From assembly GCA_017302435.1 (NCBI GenBank), contig JAFLDL010000003.1, positions 1-64,000 on the forward strand: a stretch of 64,000 nucleotides of DNA, given 5' to 3'. A model generated the notes under the pieces. That model ran no database searches. It saw only the letters and a program-made list of their open reading frames with translations, and was not told the origin of the DNA. Made by a program: the position numbers and the translations under genes. Each line of letters opens with the position of its first letter. Positions within the stretch are counted from its first letter, which is position 1. The stretch comes from Candidatus Accumulibacter necessarius (GTDB lineage: Bacteria > Pseudomonadota > Gammaproteobacteria > Burkholderiales > Rhodocyclaceae). This document shows, in pieces, positions 46,515 through 55,632 of this stretch.

Positions 46515-47351
46515 ATGTCAAAAACCGTTATCTGTCTCGCCACTAGCGAGGCGCAAGCTGAAACCATCGTTCGACGTCTAAATGACTCAGGTATTCCCAC
46601 CAGCGACGTGTCCGTGCTGTTTCCGGACAAAACCGCCAGCCGTGATTTTGCGCACGAGCACAATAGCAAGGCGCCGGAAGGCACCGCCATCGGCGCCAGC
46701 GCAGGGGGGGTAACCGGCGGCGTGCTGGGCCTGCTGGCCGGCATCGGCGCGCTCGCCATTCCTGGCGTGGGGCCGTTCATTGCGGCCGGCCCGATCATGG
46801 CAGCACTCAGTGGAGCGGCCGTTGGCGCGGCCATTGGTGGCATCGGCGGCGCCCTGATCGGCATGGGTATTCCTGAGTATGAAGCCAAGCAATACGAAGC
46901 CAAGATCAAGGAAGGCAATATCCTCATCTCCGCGCATGCCGCTGATGGTGATGTGGTTGACCGGATGAAGGACGTTATGAAGCAAGCTGGGGCGGAAGAC
47001 ATCACCAGTACCGGTGAAGTCGGCGTCAGCGACGACGAGCGTATGTCCGGCGGCAACAGGCAGGCTGGCCTGGGTGGTAGTGGCGTGATCGATCAGAACA
47101 GCGAAGCGTCCTATTGGCGCGACAACTTCAAGAGCCGGCCTTACGCCGCCAACGCCACCAGCTTCGACAACTATGGTCCGGCGTACGGCTACGGGGTGAG
47201 TTCATACGCCAGGTACCCGGGTCGCAGCTTCGACGACGTCGAAGCAGATCTTTCGCGCGACTGGGACGGCGCGCGGGGCACATCGGATCTTCGATGGGAT
47301 CAAGCACGGCACGCCACGCGTGATGCGTGGGAACGCATCCGTAACCGTTAA
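46515..47351 (+). CDS. YflT-like stress protein with glycine zipper, long form
   Basis: The protein has 278 residues, preceded by GAAAGGAAACC. The N-terminal domain is SKTVICLATSEAQAETIVRR then SDVSVLFPDKTASRDFAHEH, YflT-like. A glycine-rich membrane hairpin follows (IPGVGPFIAAGPIMAALSGA then GAAIGGIGGALIGMGIPEYE). The C-terminal 90 residues, with SYWRDNFKSRPYA and RWDQARHATRDAWERI, are a separate acidic, tyrosine-rich tail found in stress-cluster proteins. It is a paralogue of 42873-43436, which lacks this tail. Confidence 0.75.
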   Translation: MSKTVICLATSEAQAETIVRRLNDSGIPTSDVSVLFPDKTASRDFAHEHNSKAPEGTAIGASAGGVTGGVLGLLAGIGALAIPGVGPFIAAGPIMAALSGAAVGAAIGGIGGALIGMGIPEYEAKQYEAKIKEGNILISAHAADGDVVDRMKDVMKQAGAEDITSTGEVGVSDDERMSGGNRQAGLGGSGVIDQNSEASYWRDNFKSRPYAANATSFDNYGPAYGYGVSSYARYPGRSFDDVEADLSRDWDGARGTSDLRWDQARHATRDAWERIRNR

Positions 47352-47364
47352 GCGAGCAATGCCG

Positions 47365-47389
47365 CGGGCGGCGGCATATCCGCCGCCCG
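47365..47389 (+). terminator. probable terminator hairpin
   Basis: A perfect 10-bp stem, CGGGCGGCGG with CCGCCGCCCG around a five-base loop, starts 14 bases behind the stop of the preceding gene, followed by TTGTT. The U-run is weak, so termination may be partial. Confidence 0.6.
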
Positions 47390-47459
47390 TTGTTCATAGC
47401 AACCTATTGGTGAGGCACTGCACGGAAGGCCCCACACTCATGCAATCGACAATCGTGGA

Positions 47460-48740
47460 ATGAAGAAAATGTTCTCTCTGCCGGTGCTTCTCATCGCCAT
47501 TGCGTTGACGCTGTTTGCGGGCGTCCTGGCGCTGAACTTCACCACTGGCGAGAAGGAAATAGAGCGAAGGGTCGAGCGCCTTTATGCGGCAGCCGATCCG
47601 GACTTCCAGCGCGCCATGGGCGTCCTGCTCGGGCCGGCCATCCTGCAGGGCAACCGCTTCGAAGCGTTGTTGAATGGCGACCGGATTTTTCCCGCCATGC
47701 TCAGCGCCATTCGCGATGCGCGGAAGACCATCACATTCGAGAGCTACATCTACTGGTCGGACGCAATCGGCAAAGAGTTCGCCGAGGCGCTGGCCGAACG
47801 TGCCCGCGCCGGTGTCAAGGTGCACGTCCTGCTCGACTGGGTCGGCAGCAACAAGATGGACCCGTCGCATCTCGCTGCCATGGAGGCGGCCGGTGTCGAA
47901 GTGCGAAAGTTTCACAAACCGGCCTGGTACTCCCTGGCGCGCATGAACAACCGTACGCACCGCAAAGTGCTCGTTGTCGACGGCAAGGTGGGCTTCACCG
48001 GCGGCGTCGGCATTGCCGGCCTTTGGACGGGCGATGCCCACGATCCACAACACTGGCGCGATACCCACTTCAGGGCCGAGGGTCCGGTCGTGGCACAAAT
48101 GCAGGCGGTATTTCTCGACAACTGGATCAAGACGACCGGCGTCGTCCTGCACGGCGACAACTACTTCCCAGAGCTGTCAGAAGCCGGTAGCGACGCCGCG
48201 CAGATGTTCAGCAGTTCGCCCTCCGGCGGCAGCGAGAGCATGCATCTGATGTACCTGCTGGCGATTACGTCGGCGGAACATGCGATCCACCTGGCGAGTG
48301 CCTATTTCGTTCCCGACCAGCTAAGCACCCAGGCGCTCGTAGACGCGCTCAAGCGCGGCGTCAAGGTGCAGATCATCGTGCCCGGCGTGCACAGCGACGC
48401 GGCAATCGTCCAGAGCGCCTCGCGTGCCCGATGGGGAGAGCTGCTTGCCGCCGGCGCCGAGATTCACGAGTACCAGCCGACGATGTATCACTGCAAGGTG
48501 TTGATCATCGACAGCCTGATGGTGTCGGTCGGCTCGACCAACTTCGACACCCGCTCCTTTCGCCTCAACGACGAGGCCAATCTGAACATTTACGCGGCCG
48601 ATTTTGCTCGCCGGCAAGTCGAAGTGTTCAATGCCGATCTGTTGCGCTCGCACCGGGTGACGTTGCGCGAGTGGCAGCAACGGCCGCTTACCGAAAAGTT
48701 TCTGGAGCATGCAGCGTCGCTCATCGGCGCACAGTTGTAG
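47460..48740 (+). CDS. cardiolipin synthase / phospholipase D-type enzyme
   Basis: The protein has 426 residues. An N-terminal membrane anchor (FSLPVLLIAIALTLFAGVLA) is followed by two phospholipase D motifs: NRTHRKVLVVDGKVGFTGG and MYHCKVLIIDSLMVSVGSTN (HxKxxxxD). This is the ClsB/C type without a second N-terminal helix. It makes cardiolipin from phosphatidylglycerol or a related donor. A relic of its 3' end is found near 38630. The gene stands near a desaturase, suggesting membrane remodelling under stress. Confidence 0.88.
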   Translation: MKKMFSLPVLLIAIALTLFAGVLALNFTTGEKEIERRVERLYAAADPDFQRAMGVLLGPAILQGNRFEALLNGDRIFPAMLSAIRDARKTITFESYIYWSDAIGKEFAEALAERARAGVKVHVLLDWVGSNKMDPSHLAAMEAAGVEVRKFHKPAWYSLARMNNRTHRKVLVVDGKVGFTGGVGIAGLWTGDAHDPQHWRDTHFRAEGPVVAQMQAVFLDNWIKTTGVVLHGDNYFPELSEAGSDAAQMFSSSPSGGSESMHLMYLLAITSAEHAIHLASAYFVPDQLSTQALVDALKRGVKVQIIVPGVHSDAAIVQSASRARWGELLAAGAEIHEYQPTMYHCKVLIIDSLMVSVGSTNFDTRSFRLNDEANLNIYAADFARRQVEVFNADLLRSHRVTLREWQQRPLTEKFLEHAASLIGAQL

Positions 48741-48965
48741 AGAACGTCCAGACAAGTCCTGAGCCCCGGGCGAAATCGCAATCCTCGCAACTCAGCATAT
48801 AGGCATAATCACTGTTTGCGAGGTTGCGAACGGTCGGGAACGAACTGGTGGAGGTTCAGAGCGATTTCTGCAAGGAGCGGTTTGAGGGCGTTTGAGCATG
48901 GATTGCAAGGCTACGGTGAATAGGGGCGAATACTCATCGCGTGCTCGCTTTTTTGAGGATGGTCT

Positions 48966-50129
48966 ATGTACGCCGGATTAGTCGATTGGCCCTGGTGGGC
49001 TTACGTGTTGATAACACTGGGTTTGACGCATGTGACAATCGCCGCTGTCACCATCTTCCTGCACCGGCACCAAGCGCATCGCGCCCTGGATCTGCATCCG
49101 CTGGTTGCACATTTCTTCCGGCTTTGGCTGTGGATGAGTACCGGCATGGTAACCAAGGAATGGGCGTCGATCCATCGCAAACATCACGCCAAGTGCGAAA
49201 CCGTGGACGACCCGCACAGTCCGCAGGTGTACGGCATCCACCGGGTCCTCTGGACAGGCGTCTTTCTCTACGTGAGGGAGTCCAGGAACCGCGACACGCT
49301 CGAGCGTTACGGCCGGGGTACACCCGACGACTGGATCGAGAATCATATTTACTCGCCGTGGCACAAACTCGGCGTGGTGATCATGCTGGCCATCGACGTG
49401 GCGATCTTTGGCGTAGTTCCAGGCTTGCTGATCTGGATGACCCAGATGGTCTGGATTCCGTTCTGGGCGGCTGGCGTGGTCAATGGCCTTGGGCATTTCT
49501 GGGGCTACCGTAACTTCAGTCCGCGCGATGCGAGTACGAACATCAGCCCCTGGGGAATCCTGATTGGCGGCGAGGAGCTGCACAACAATCATCACACGTT
49601 TCCCACTTCTGCCAAGCTGTCGATCCACTGGTACGAATTTGATGTCGGCTGGCTCTATATCCGCATCCTCACTGCGCTTGGCCTGGCGCAGGTCAAGAAG
49701 GTGGCGCCGAGACCCCGTCTGGGCAGCCTGCGTCCGGTGGTCGATTTCGATACCCTGCAAGCGGTCATCACCAACCGCTATGACGTCCTGTCGCAGTACG
49801 CGCGGTCGCTGAAACAGGTGTATCGCGAAGAGCTTGGCACCTTGCAGGATGGCAGCCGTTTTAAGGGGCTCAAGTGCTGGCTCGCGGCAGATGCCGGGAC
49901 CGTCCCGCAGGAACAGCGCGGACGGCTCGAGCTGCTGCTCGGCGAGAGTCGCGCGCTGCAAACGGCCTACGCCATGCGCCAGGATCTGGCGGCCGTCTGG
50001 GAACGCTCGAATGTCTCCCGTGAGCACCTTCTCAAAACGCTTCAGGATTGGTGCGAGCGTGCCGAGAGCTCCGGCGTCCGTCAATTGCAGGAACTGTCGT
50101 TGCGCCTGCGCAGCTACGCGCTGGCCTGA
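48966..50129 (+). CDS. acyl-CoA/phospholipid desaturase (DesA type)
   Basis: The protein has 387 residues. The three histidine boxes of membrane desaturases are HRHQAHR, HRKHH and HNNHH, with four hydrophobic stretches. Residues from about 255 on form a soluble helical tail (ITNRYDVLSQYARSLKQVYR to RAESSGVRQLQELSLRLRSY) that resembles the C-terminal part of ISL3-type transposases more than a desaturase; related bacterial desaturases of about 390 residues share a tail, so I treat it as native. It introduces a double bond into acyl chains. Confidence 0.85.
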   Translation: MYAGLVDWPWWAYVLITLGLTHVTIAAVTIFLHRHQAHRALDLHPLVAHFFRLWLWMSTGMVTKEWASIHRKHHAKCETVDDPHSPQVYGIHRVLWTGVFLYVRESRNRDTLERYGRGTPDDWIENHIYSPWHKLGVVIMLAIDVAIFGVVPGLLIWMTQMVWIPFWAAGVVNGLGHFWGYRNFSPRDASTNISPWGILIGGEELHNNHHTFPTSAKLSIHWYEFDVGWLYIRILTALGLAQVKKVAPRPRLGSLRPVVDFDTLQAVITNRYDVLSQYARSLKQVYREELGTLQDGSRFKGLKCWLAADAGTVPQEQRGRLELLLGESRALQTAYAMRQDLAAVWERSNVSREHLLKTLQDWCERAESSGVRQLQELSLRLRSYALA

Positions 50130-50217
50130 TCGGGCAGGCTGATGCGCCTGTCGCACTAGCGACGCGTTGATCGCGGCAAATACTCGGTTTTGGAGGGCAA
50201 CCATGCTTTTTTAGCGT

Positions 50218-50574
50218 GTGAAGACAGTATTCCGAGCGTTCGGGGGATCGGACACGTTCCACTGGGGTGCCGGCATGGGGCGAATCAGCAACGCCGCCGC
50301 CTTCATCAAGGCCAACATGCCGCTCGGTCTGCCCGGCACGCTGACCAACCAGCAGGCGTGGGACGTGGCGCAGTACATGAACAGCCACGAGCGGCCGCAA
50401 GACCCGCGTTACACCGGCAACGTACAGGGCACACGCGACGATTTCCACGCTACCGCGGATTCGATGTATGGCCGCGAGGTCGCAGGCAAAGTGCTCGGCG
50501 CCAGCGGCGCGCCGAAACCTTTCGAGCCACCTTCTCCTGACGCAAAACGGCCGTTCAAGCTCGGAACCTGGTGA
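50218..50574 (+). pseudogene. c-type cytochrome, C-terminal fragment
   Basis: The reading GGSDTFHWGAGMGRISNAAA then FIKANMPLGLPGTLTNQQAW and VAQYMNSHERPQDPRY matches the last domain of diheme c-type cytochromes of the thiosulfate dehydrogenase/SoxD-like type; the Met that binds haem iron is in this stretch. No CxxCH haem site and no signal peptide are present, so the start of the gene is missing. It is a 5'-deleted relic. Confidence 0.7.
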
Positions 50575-50797
50575 GCCTAGTACCCCTTGAGCCGTCGGAG
50601 CCCACCTTCGGCCTCACCTGGCACCGTGCTTTTGTGGCCTCGCGAACAGACGCAGGACCCGAGCCCGCGCAACATCCTTGCATGAAATCCCCACTGCAGG
50701 CCGACACTCAACACCTGACTCCGGGCGCGTCGGCTGATCACCACGCCGCGTTGCCGGCCTCGCCCGCTCACGCGCTCATCACGCAGGGAAGCATCCG

Positions 50798-51310
50798 GTG
50801 AACATCTTCGACTTCGACCTGGCAGGCATCTTCTCCTTGACGGTGTCACCGCTGGAGCTGATTCTGCGGGGCACGTTGTTGTACTGGTTCCTCTTCATTG
50901 TCCTGCGTTTCATCCTGCGGCGTGACGTGGGGTCGTTGGGCGTCAGCGACTTCCTGTTCGTGGTGATCCTCGGCGATGCTGCGCAGAACGGCATGATCGG
51001 CAGCGCCACCTCGGTCACCGATGGGATGGTGCTGATCGGCACGCTCGTCTTCTGGAGCTACATGCTCGACTTCATGAGTTTCCATGTCCCGGTGATACAA
51101 CGCTTCACTGCGGCGCAGCGCCTGTGCCTGGTGCGCGATGGCAAGCTGCAGCGCAGGAACATGCGCCGGGAATTCATCACCGACGAGGAGGTGAAGGCTA
51201 AGATTCGCCAAGAGGGTGTCGAGGATCTGGCCACCGTCAAGCGCGTGTACCTCGAAGCGGATGGCGAGATGAGCGTGATCGTCAATGACGAGGTCAAGGC
51301 CGCAGCATGA
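50798..51310 (+). CDS. DUF421/YetF-family membrane protein
   Basis: The protein has 170 residues from a GTG at 50798. Three membrane segments come first (LILRGTLLYWFLFIVLRFIL, DFLFVVILGDAAQNGMI and VLIGTLVFWSYMLDFMSF), then a YetF-type soluble domain (LCLVRDGKLQRRNMRREFIT then VKRVYLEADGEMSVIV). Function unknown; the family is common in stress islands. It overlaps the ligD relic start by four bases (ATGA), so the two were an operon. Confidence 0.85.
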   Translation: MNIFDFDLAGIFSLTVSPLELILRGTLLYWFLFIVLRFILRRDVGSLGVSDFLFVVILGDAAQNGMIGSATSVTDGMVLIGTLVFWSYMLDFMSFHVPVIQRFTAAQRLCLVRDGKLQRRNMRREFITDEEVKAKIRQEGVEDLATVKRVYLEADGEMSVIVNDEVKAAA

Positions 51311-52812
51311 ACCGGCATTCAGGGCCCTCGCTCGAGCCGGCGCACGATCTACTACACGCCTACCAATCGAAGCGCGACTTCGCGCTGACGCCGGAGCCGG
51401 CCGAGGGTGGCCAGTCCGTGGCCGGTCGGTTGTGCTTCGTCGTTCAGAAGCATTGGGCCCGCAATCTGCACTACGACTTCAGGCTGGAAATCGACGGGAC
51501 GTTGAAGAGCTGGGCCGTACCAAACGGGCCCAGTTTCGACCCGAGCGTAAAACGCATGGCCGTGCAGGTCGAGGACCACCCACTGGCCTATGCGGATTTC
51601 GAAGGAACGGTCCCCGCCAGGCAGTACGGCGCCGGCAAGGTCATCGTGTGGGACGCCGGAACGTGGCTTCCCTTGCAGGACGCGCAGCAAGGGGTTCGAG
51701 ACGGCAACCTGAAGTTCGAGCTGCATGGCCACAAGCTGCACGGCCGATGGGCGCTGGTGCGCATGAAGGGCAAAGGAGAGAAACAGGCGGCGTGGTTGCT
51801 GATCAAGGAGAAGGACTCGTTCGCTCGAGCGTCGGCCGCATACAGCGTGGTGGACGAACTGCCGGCGAGCGTGAAGTCGCTGGGCCCTTCGCCGCGCGGC
51901 GCTGGCGTGGCCGGAGCGGGCCACCGGTCAGCTACCGATCACGACTTGCACGACTTACCCCTCGAGGCCATGCCATCCGCTTTGCCGGACTCGCTCGCGC
52001 CCCAAAGCTGGGCCTCGAGGGCGTCATCGCCAAACGCTGCGGTAGCACCTACAGGTCTTCGCGGTCAGCCGACTGGGTCAAGTTGAAGTGCAGCCAGCGG
52101 CAGGAATTCGTCATCGGTGGCTATACCGCCCCCCAAGGGGCCCGCACCGGCTTCGGCGCGCTGCTGCTTGGCGTGAACGACGCGCAGGGCGTGCTGCAGT
52201 ACGCAGGCGATGTCGGCACGGGCTTCACCGAAAAGGCCTTGAAGGACCTCAAGAGGGACCTCGATGAGAGGGTGCGAAGCACGAGCCCTTTCGCTGTCGG
52301 CACCAAGATCGACGGCAGGCCGCAGTGGGTTACCCCGGACCTGGTCGCCGAGGTGAGCTTTGGGGAATGGACACGCGCCGGCCACATCCGGCATGCCGTT
52401 TTCCGGGGCCTGCGGGCCGACAAAGAGGCCCGCACGGTCGTGCGCGAGAAGGCGCTGCGCCTGCTTTCCGCCAAGGCGTCGAGCGTCAGCGCTGCGCACA
52501 GGGCGCTTGCCGTGTCCGAGCATCGCGATGTGACAAACCCGCAGCGGGTGATCGACAGTCGCACGGGCACCACCAAGCTCGAACTGGTTCGCTACTACGG
52601 CTTGGTCGGCACGTGCGCGGCCGGGCCTGGGCATCTCCGTCCCCGTGGCCTGGGAGGAACTGCCGTCGCTGCGCGGGGGTGACCACTGGACCGTGAAGAC
52701 AGTGCACGAACGCCTGGATATTGGCAATGAACCCTGGATCGGCTACGCCAGGGCGGCACGCGGCCTCACCTCGGCGATGTCAAGCCTCGGCTACGCGCCT
52801 CCCGTTGCATGA
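51307..52812 (+). pseudogene. ligD: DNA ligase D relic with internal deletions
   Basis: The 3'-phosphoesterase domain is complete at the start (FVVQKHWARNLHYDFRLEID, GTVPARQYGAGKVIVWDAG, HGRWALVRMKG). The frame then breaks and only the last part of the ligase domain follows (GLEGVIAKRCGSTYRSSRSA then RQEFVIGGYTAPQGARTGFG); the nucleotidyl lysine motif KxDG is missing. Next comes the start of the polymerase domain (NPQRVIDSRTGTTKLELVRY), then directly its end in another frame (VPVAWEELPSLRGGDHWTVK). About 500 codons remain of some 850. It cannot work in end joining. Confidence 0.85.
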
Positions 52813-52875
52813 GTCGCCCATGCGCCGTCCTCTCTATCCACCCACTTTCGGCCCGGTGCCGAACAAGGAGCTCCC

Positions 52876-53356
52876 ATGCCCCGCGTGATCTGGAAAGGTG
52901 CCATTACGTTCGGCCTGGTGCATGTGCCCGTGACCTTGTACCCGGCTTCGCAGGAGGTCGGCATCGACTTCGACTGGCTCGACAAGCGATCGATGGACCC
53001 GGTGGGCTACAAACGCGTGAACAAACGCACCGGCAAGGACATCCAGTCCGACGACATCGTCAAGGGCATCAAGCAGGACGATGGCGACTACGTGATCTTG
53101 AACGAGGACCAGATCAAGGCGGCGTATCCGAAGTCGACGCAAACCATCGAAATAGAAGGTCGAAGCCGGCGAGACCGCCACGGTGACGACGCTCGAAGAT
53201 GCGCCTGCGGCGGTGGGAACGAACAACGTCGTCGACCTCACGGACTTGCTGGCGAAGAGTCTGGCCAAACGCAAGCCCGGGAGTAGCGCTGGGGAAGGCA
53301 CCCGCGGAAAAGTGGTCAACGCGAAGAAGTCCTCGCCCAAGAAGTCGGCCGTGTGA
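52876..53356 (+). pseudogene. ku: Ku relic with internal deletion
   Basis: The first 95 residues are a normal bacterial Ku start (MPRVIWKGAITFGLVHVPVT then VGYKRVNKRTGKDIQSDDIV). At about 53155 the frame jumps, and the C-terminal reading GETATVTTLEDAPA then VVDLTDLLAKSLAKRK and a Lys-rich end follows in another frame to the TGA at 53354. The beta-barrel middle, about 120 residues, is gone. With ligD it formed the non-homologous end-joining pair, now lost. Confidence 0.85.
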
Positions 53357-53385
53357 GTCGCCAGCCGGCCGAGCCTGGCGCGCTG

Positions 53386-54915
53386 TCATCGGCCGGAGGC
53401 GCTTGCCAACGCGATGAGCGGCGGCAGGCAGAACCACAGGATGAAAGTCAAGGCCAGGACGATCGGCCCATCGATGCGCCCGGGCCGCTTGCCGCTTGCC
53501 AAACGGTGCAGACATCGCCACAGCCAGATGGCATGCACTGTGCCGCCAGCGGCGCTCCATCCCAGCAGGGCGGACAGGTCCATGCGCGTCAGCGCCAGCA
53601 ACGCGGCCAAAGCGGGGGCGGCGAGGCAGGCTGCCATCGCCAGGCGGATGGCGCCGCGTGATCCGAGCAGAACCACCAGCGTGCGCTTGCCGACCGCCTG
53701 GTCGGCCGTCCGGTCGGGGCAGCCGGCGAGCAGGATCGACGGCAGCACCGCCAGGCCGAGCGGCAGCGCCAGCAGCCAGGGCGTGCTATCGGTCCAGTGG
53801 CCGCCCTGTGCTACGTAGCCGGCCATGATCGCGCCCGCGCTATGCGTGAGTGCGACATCGACTTCACCGAGGCCACGGTGCGAAAGCTTCAGTGGTGGCA
53901 CGGTGTAAGCCAGGGCGAGCATGGCGAACAGGGCGTAGATCCCGACTGTCGTACCCGTGGCTGCAGCGGGGACAACGGCGGCGAGGGCGACGAGCGCCCC
54001 GGCGGCGCCAAGAATCGACAGACCGATGCCCTTGCGCATCGCGGCGTGGTCGAGCCGGCCGTCCACCAGCACGCGCGAGCCACCGGTGAACGGGCCGCCA
54101 AGGCGGTTGAGGCGGTCGCTGTCGAAATCGAACCAATCATTGAGAAACACAGTGGCCGCCTCGAGCAGGAACAGGACGAGATAGCCGAGCAGGTAGGGCG
54201 CCATCGCCAGCGGCGCGCCCGCGGCGGCGGCCAACGCCCCGACGGTGTAGGCGATCCACGTCATTGGATAGAACTGCAGGCGAAGCGCGGCGAGCCATGC
54301 GGTGACGCGCTGCGTGCGGCGTTGCCCGGGGGACAGCGCGCCCGCTGGCAGGCGCGAGCCGATGGACCGGGCCCGGTCCAGCCATTGCTGGCGTTGGCCG
54401 GCAGTGGCGGAAATCACCGGCCCGAAGGTCTCGATGCGCACGCTGCGGATGCCGCAGTAGCCGAGCGTCGCACGCACCAGCGCTTGCTGTCCCGGCGCGC
54501 GATAAATGAACCGGTAGATCAGTGGCGGCGTGTCCATCGTCGTGATCAGGTCCGCCGTGCGGCCGCTGAGCAACTTGTTCCACCGATCGTTCGTGACATG
54601 GTGGAAAGCAAACCCCGGCGTCAGCACCCGATCCAGGAAGCCCTTGAGCAGGGCCGGAAAGGTGCCCCACCACGTGGGGTAGACAAAAACCATGTGCTCC
54701 GCCCATTGAATGTCCCGCTGCGCGCGCAGCAGGTCTGGCTCCAGCGGCTGCTGGTCGGGCGAGATCGCGTGCACGTCGGGATCGAAGTGCATCTCGCTCA
54801 GGATCAGCTCGCGGCACTCTACGTTGGCCTGGCGCGCGCCTTCGGTATAGGCATCGAAGAGCGCGCCGCACAGGCTGTCGCGGCGGGGGTGGGCGAGGAT
54901 CAGCAAGCAGCGCAT
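53386..54915 (-). CDS. flavodoxin-fold oxidoreductase fused to UbiA prenyltransferase
   Basis: The protein has 509 residues. Residues 1-190 are an NAD(P)H-quinone-reductase-type flavodoxin domain: RCLLILAHPRRDSLCGALFD and VYPTWWGTFPALLKGFLDRV, with GFAFH typical of the NQO/MdaB group. Residues 215-509 are a UbiA-type membrane prenyltransferase: VFLNDWFDFDSDRLNRLGG is the first aspartate motif and AGCPDRTADQAVGKRTL the second, with eight or so membrane segments. A quinone-type substrate for both halves is a reasonable inference. Both parts look intact, in contrast to the wrecks around them. The ATG at 54933 is an alternative start. Confidence 0.8.
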   Translation of the reverse strand: MRCLLILAHPRRDSLCGALFDAYTEGARQANVECRELILSEMHFDPDVHAISPDQQPLEPDLLRAQRDIQWAEHMVFVYPTWWGTFPALLKGFLDRVLTPGFAFHHVTNDRWNKLLSGRTADLITTMDTPPLIYRFIYRAPGQQALVRATLGYCGIRSVRIETFGPVISATAGQRQQWLDRARSIGSRLPAGALSPGQRRTQRVTAWLAALRLQFYPMTWIAYTVGALAAAAGAPLAMAPYLLGYLVLFLLEAATVFLNDWFDFDSDRLNRLGGPFTGGSRVLVDGRLDHAAMRKGIGLSILGAAGALVALAAVVPAAATGTTVGIYALFAMLALAYTVPPLKLSHRGLGEVDVALTHSAGAIMAGYVAQGGHWTDSTPWLLALPLGLAVLPSILLAGCPDRTADQAVGKRTLVVLLGSRGAIRLAMAACLAAPALAALLALTRMDLSALLGWSAAGGTVHAIWLWRCLHRLASGKRPGRIDGPIVLALTFILWFCLPPLIALASASGR

Positions 54916-55083
54916 GGTCGGGCGGCGAAGCATGTGAACCAGTCGAGCATGAGTACCGGCAAGGCTCGGTGTGCCGAGTGAGGGACGTTCGGCGGCTGGC
55001 TGTGCGGGGCAAATGCAGCCGGTCGGGTCTGTCCGCCAGACTTGACGGACCGAGCCAGGTGAAGCGCTGCGTTGCCACGCTGT

Positions 55084-55605
55084 TCAGCGAGTGGGGTCGG
55101 CATGATCAGGGTACGGTGCGACCGGCGCTGGATCGGCGGGCTGACCGGCCAGCTGGTTGGCCAATCCGTGGTTGACATCGCGGTGATGGGCTTCGTCTGC
55201 GCGAACCACGAGCACCACGTCGCGCAGCGTCGCGTCGTCGGCCAGTTTCCAGTACCGTCTCGCAATCGCCGGTGCGGCGATATTGGCTGTACGGCCGGCT
55301 TCTATTTCCGCCAGGTACTGCGTATAGCTGAGCACCGCCTCCTCCATCAGCTTGCGGATCCAGCCGTCGTCGTCGACCAAGCGGCGCAGGCACTGCAGGT
55401 GAGTGGCCATCGCGCCCACCATCCCAGGCACGGCCGCCACAGTCTCGAGCACGATCGCCCGGTGGCCATAGCGTCTGGCGAAGAAGGTGTCGGCAAGGAA
55501 GCGCAGCAGCCGGGTCACGCCGAGCGCGAAGCGGTCCGCCAGATCGTCGGGCTCACGATGCCGACGGGGCTCAGACGGCATCGCTGCCCACCACCCGGTA
55601 ACCAC
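55084..55605 (-). pseudogene. aox: alternative oxidase with central deletion
   Basis: The protein has 173 residues. AOX marks are present at both ends: [20 protein letters not shown] with [10 protein letters not shown], and [14 protein letters not shown] with [16 protein letters not shown]. The segment between LMEEA and VLSYTQYL, which in the family carries the E-N-E-R-M-H diiron ligands and a membrane hairpin, is absent. The frame is kept, so a shortened product could be made, but it lacks essential iron ligands. Repeated E-E-A coding at both deletion edges suggests loss by short-homology recombination. Confidence 0.8.
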
Positions 55606-55632
55606 CGCTGAGCACGCTGACCATGCTGCTGC

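Noticed and set aside
51285..51980. first part of the 465-residue plus-strand frame as coding
   Set aside because: Here the real reading is the LigD phosphoesterase domain in the other frame; only the later part of this frame is LigD-like.
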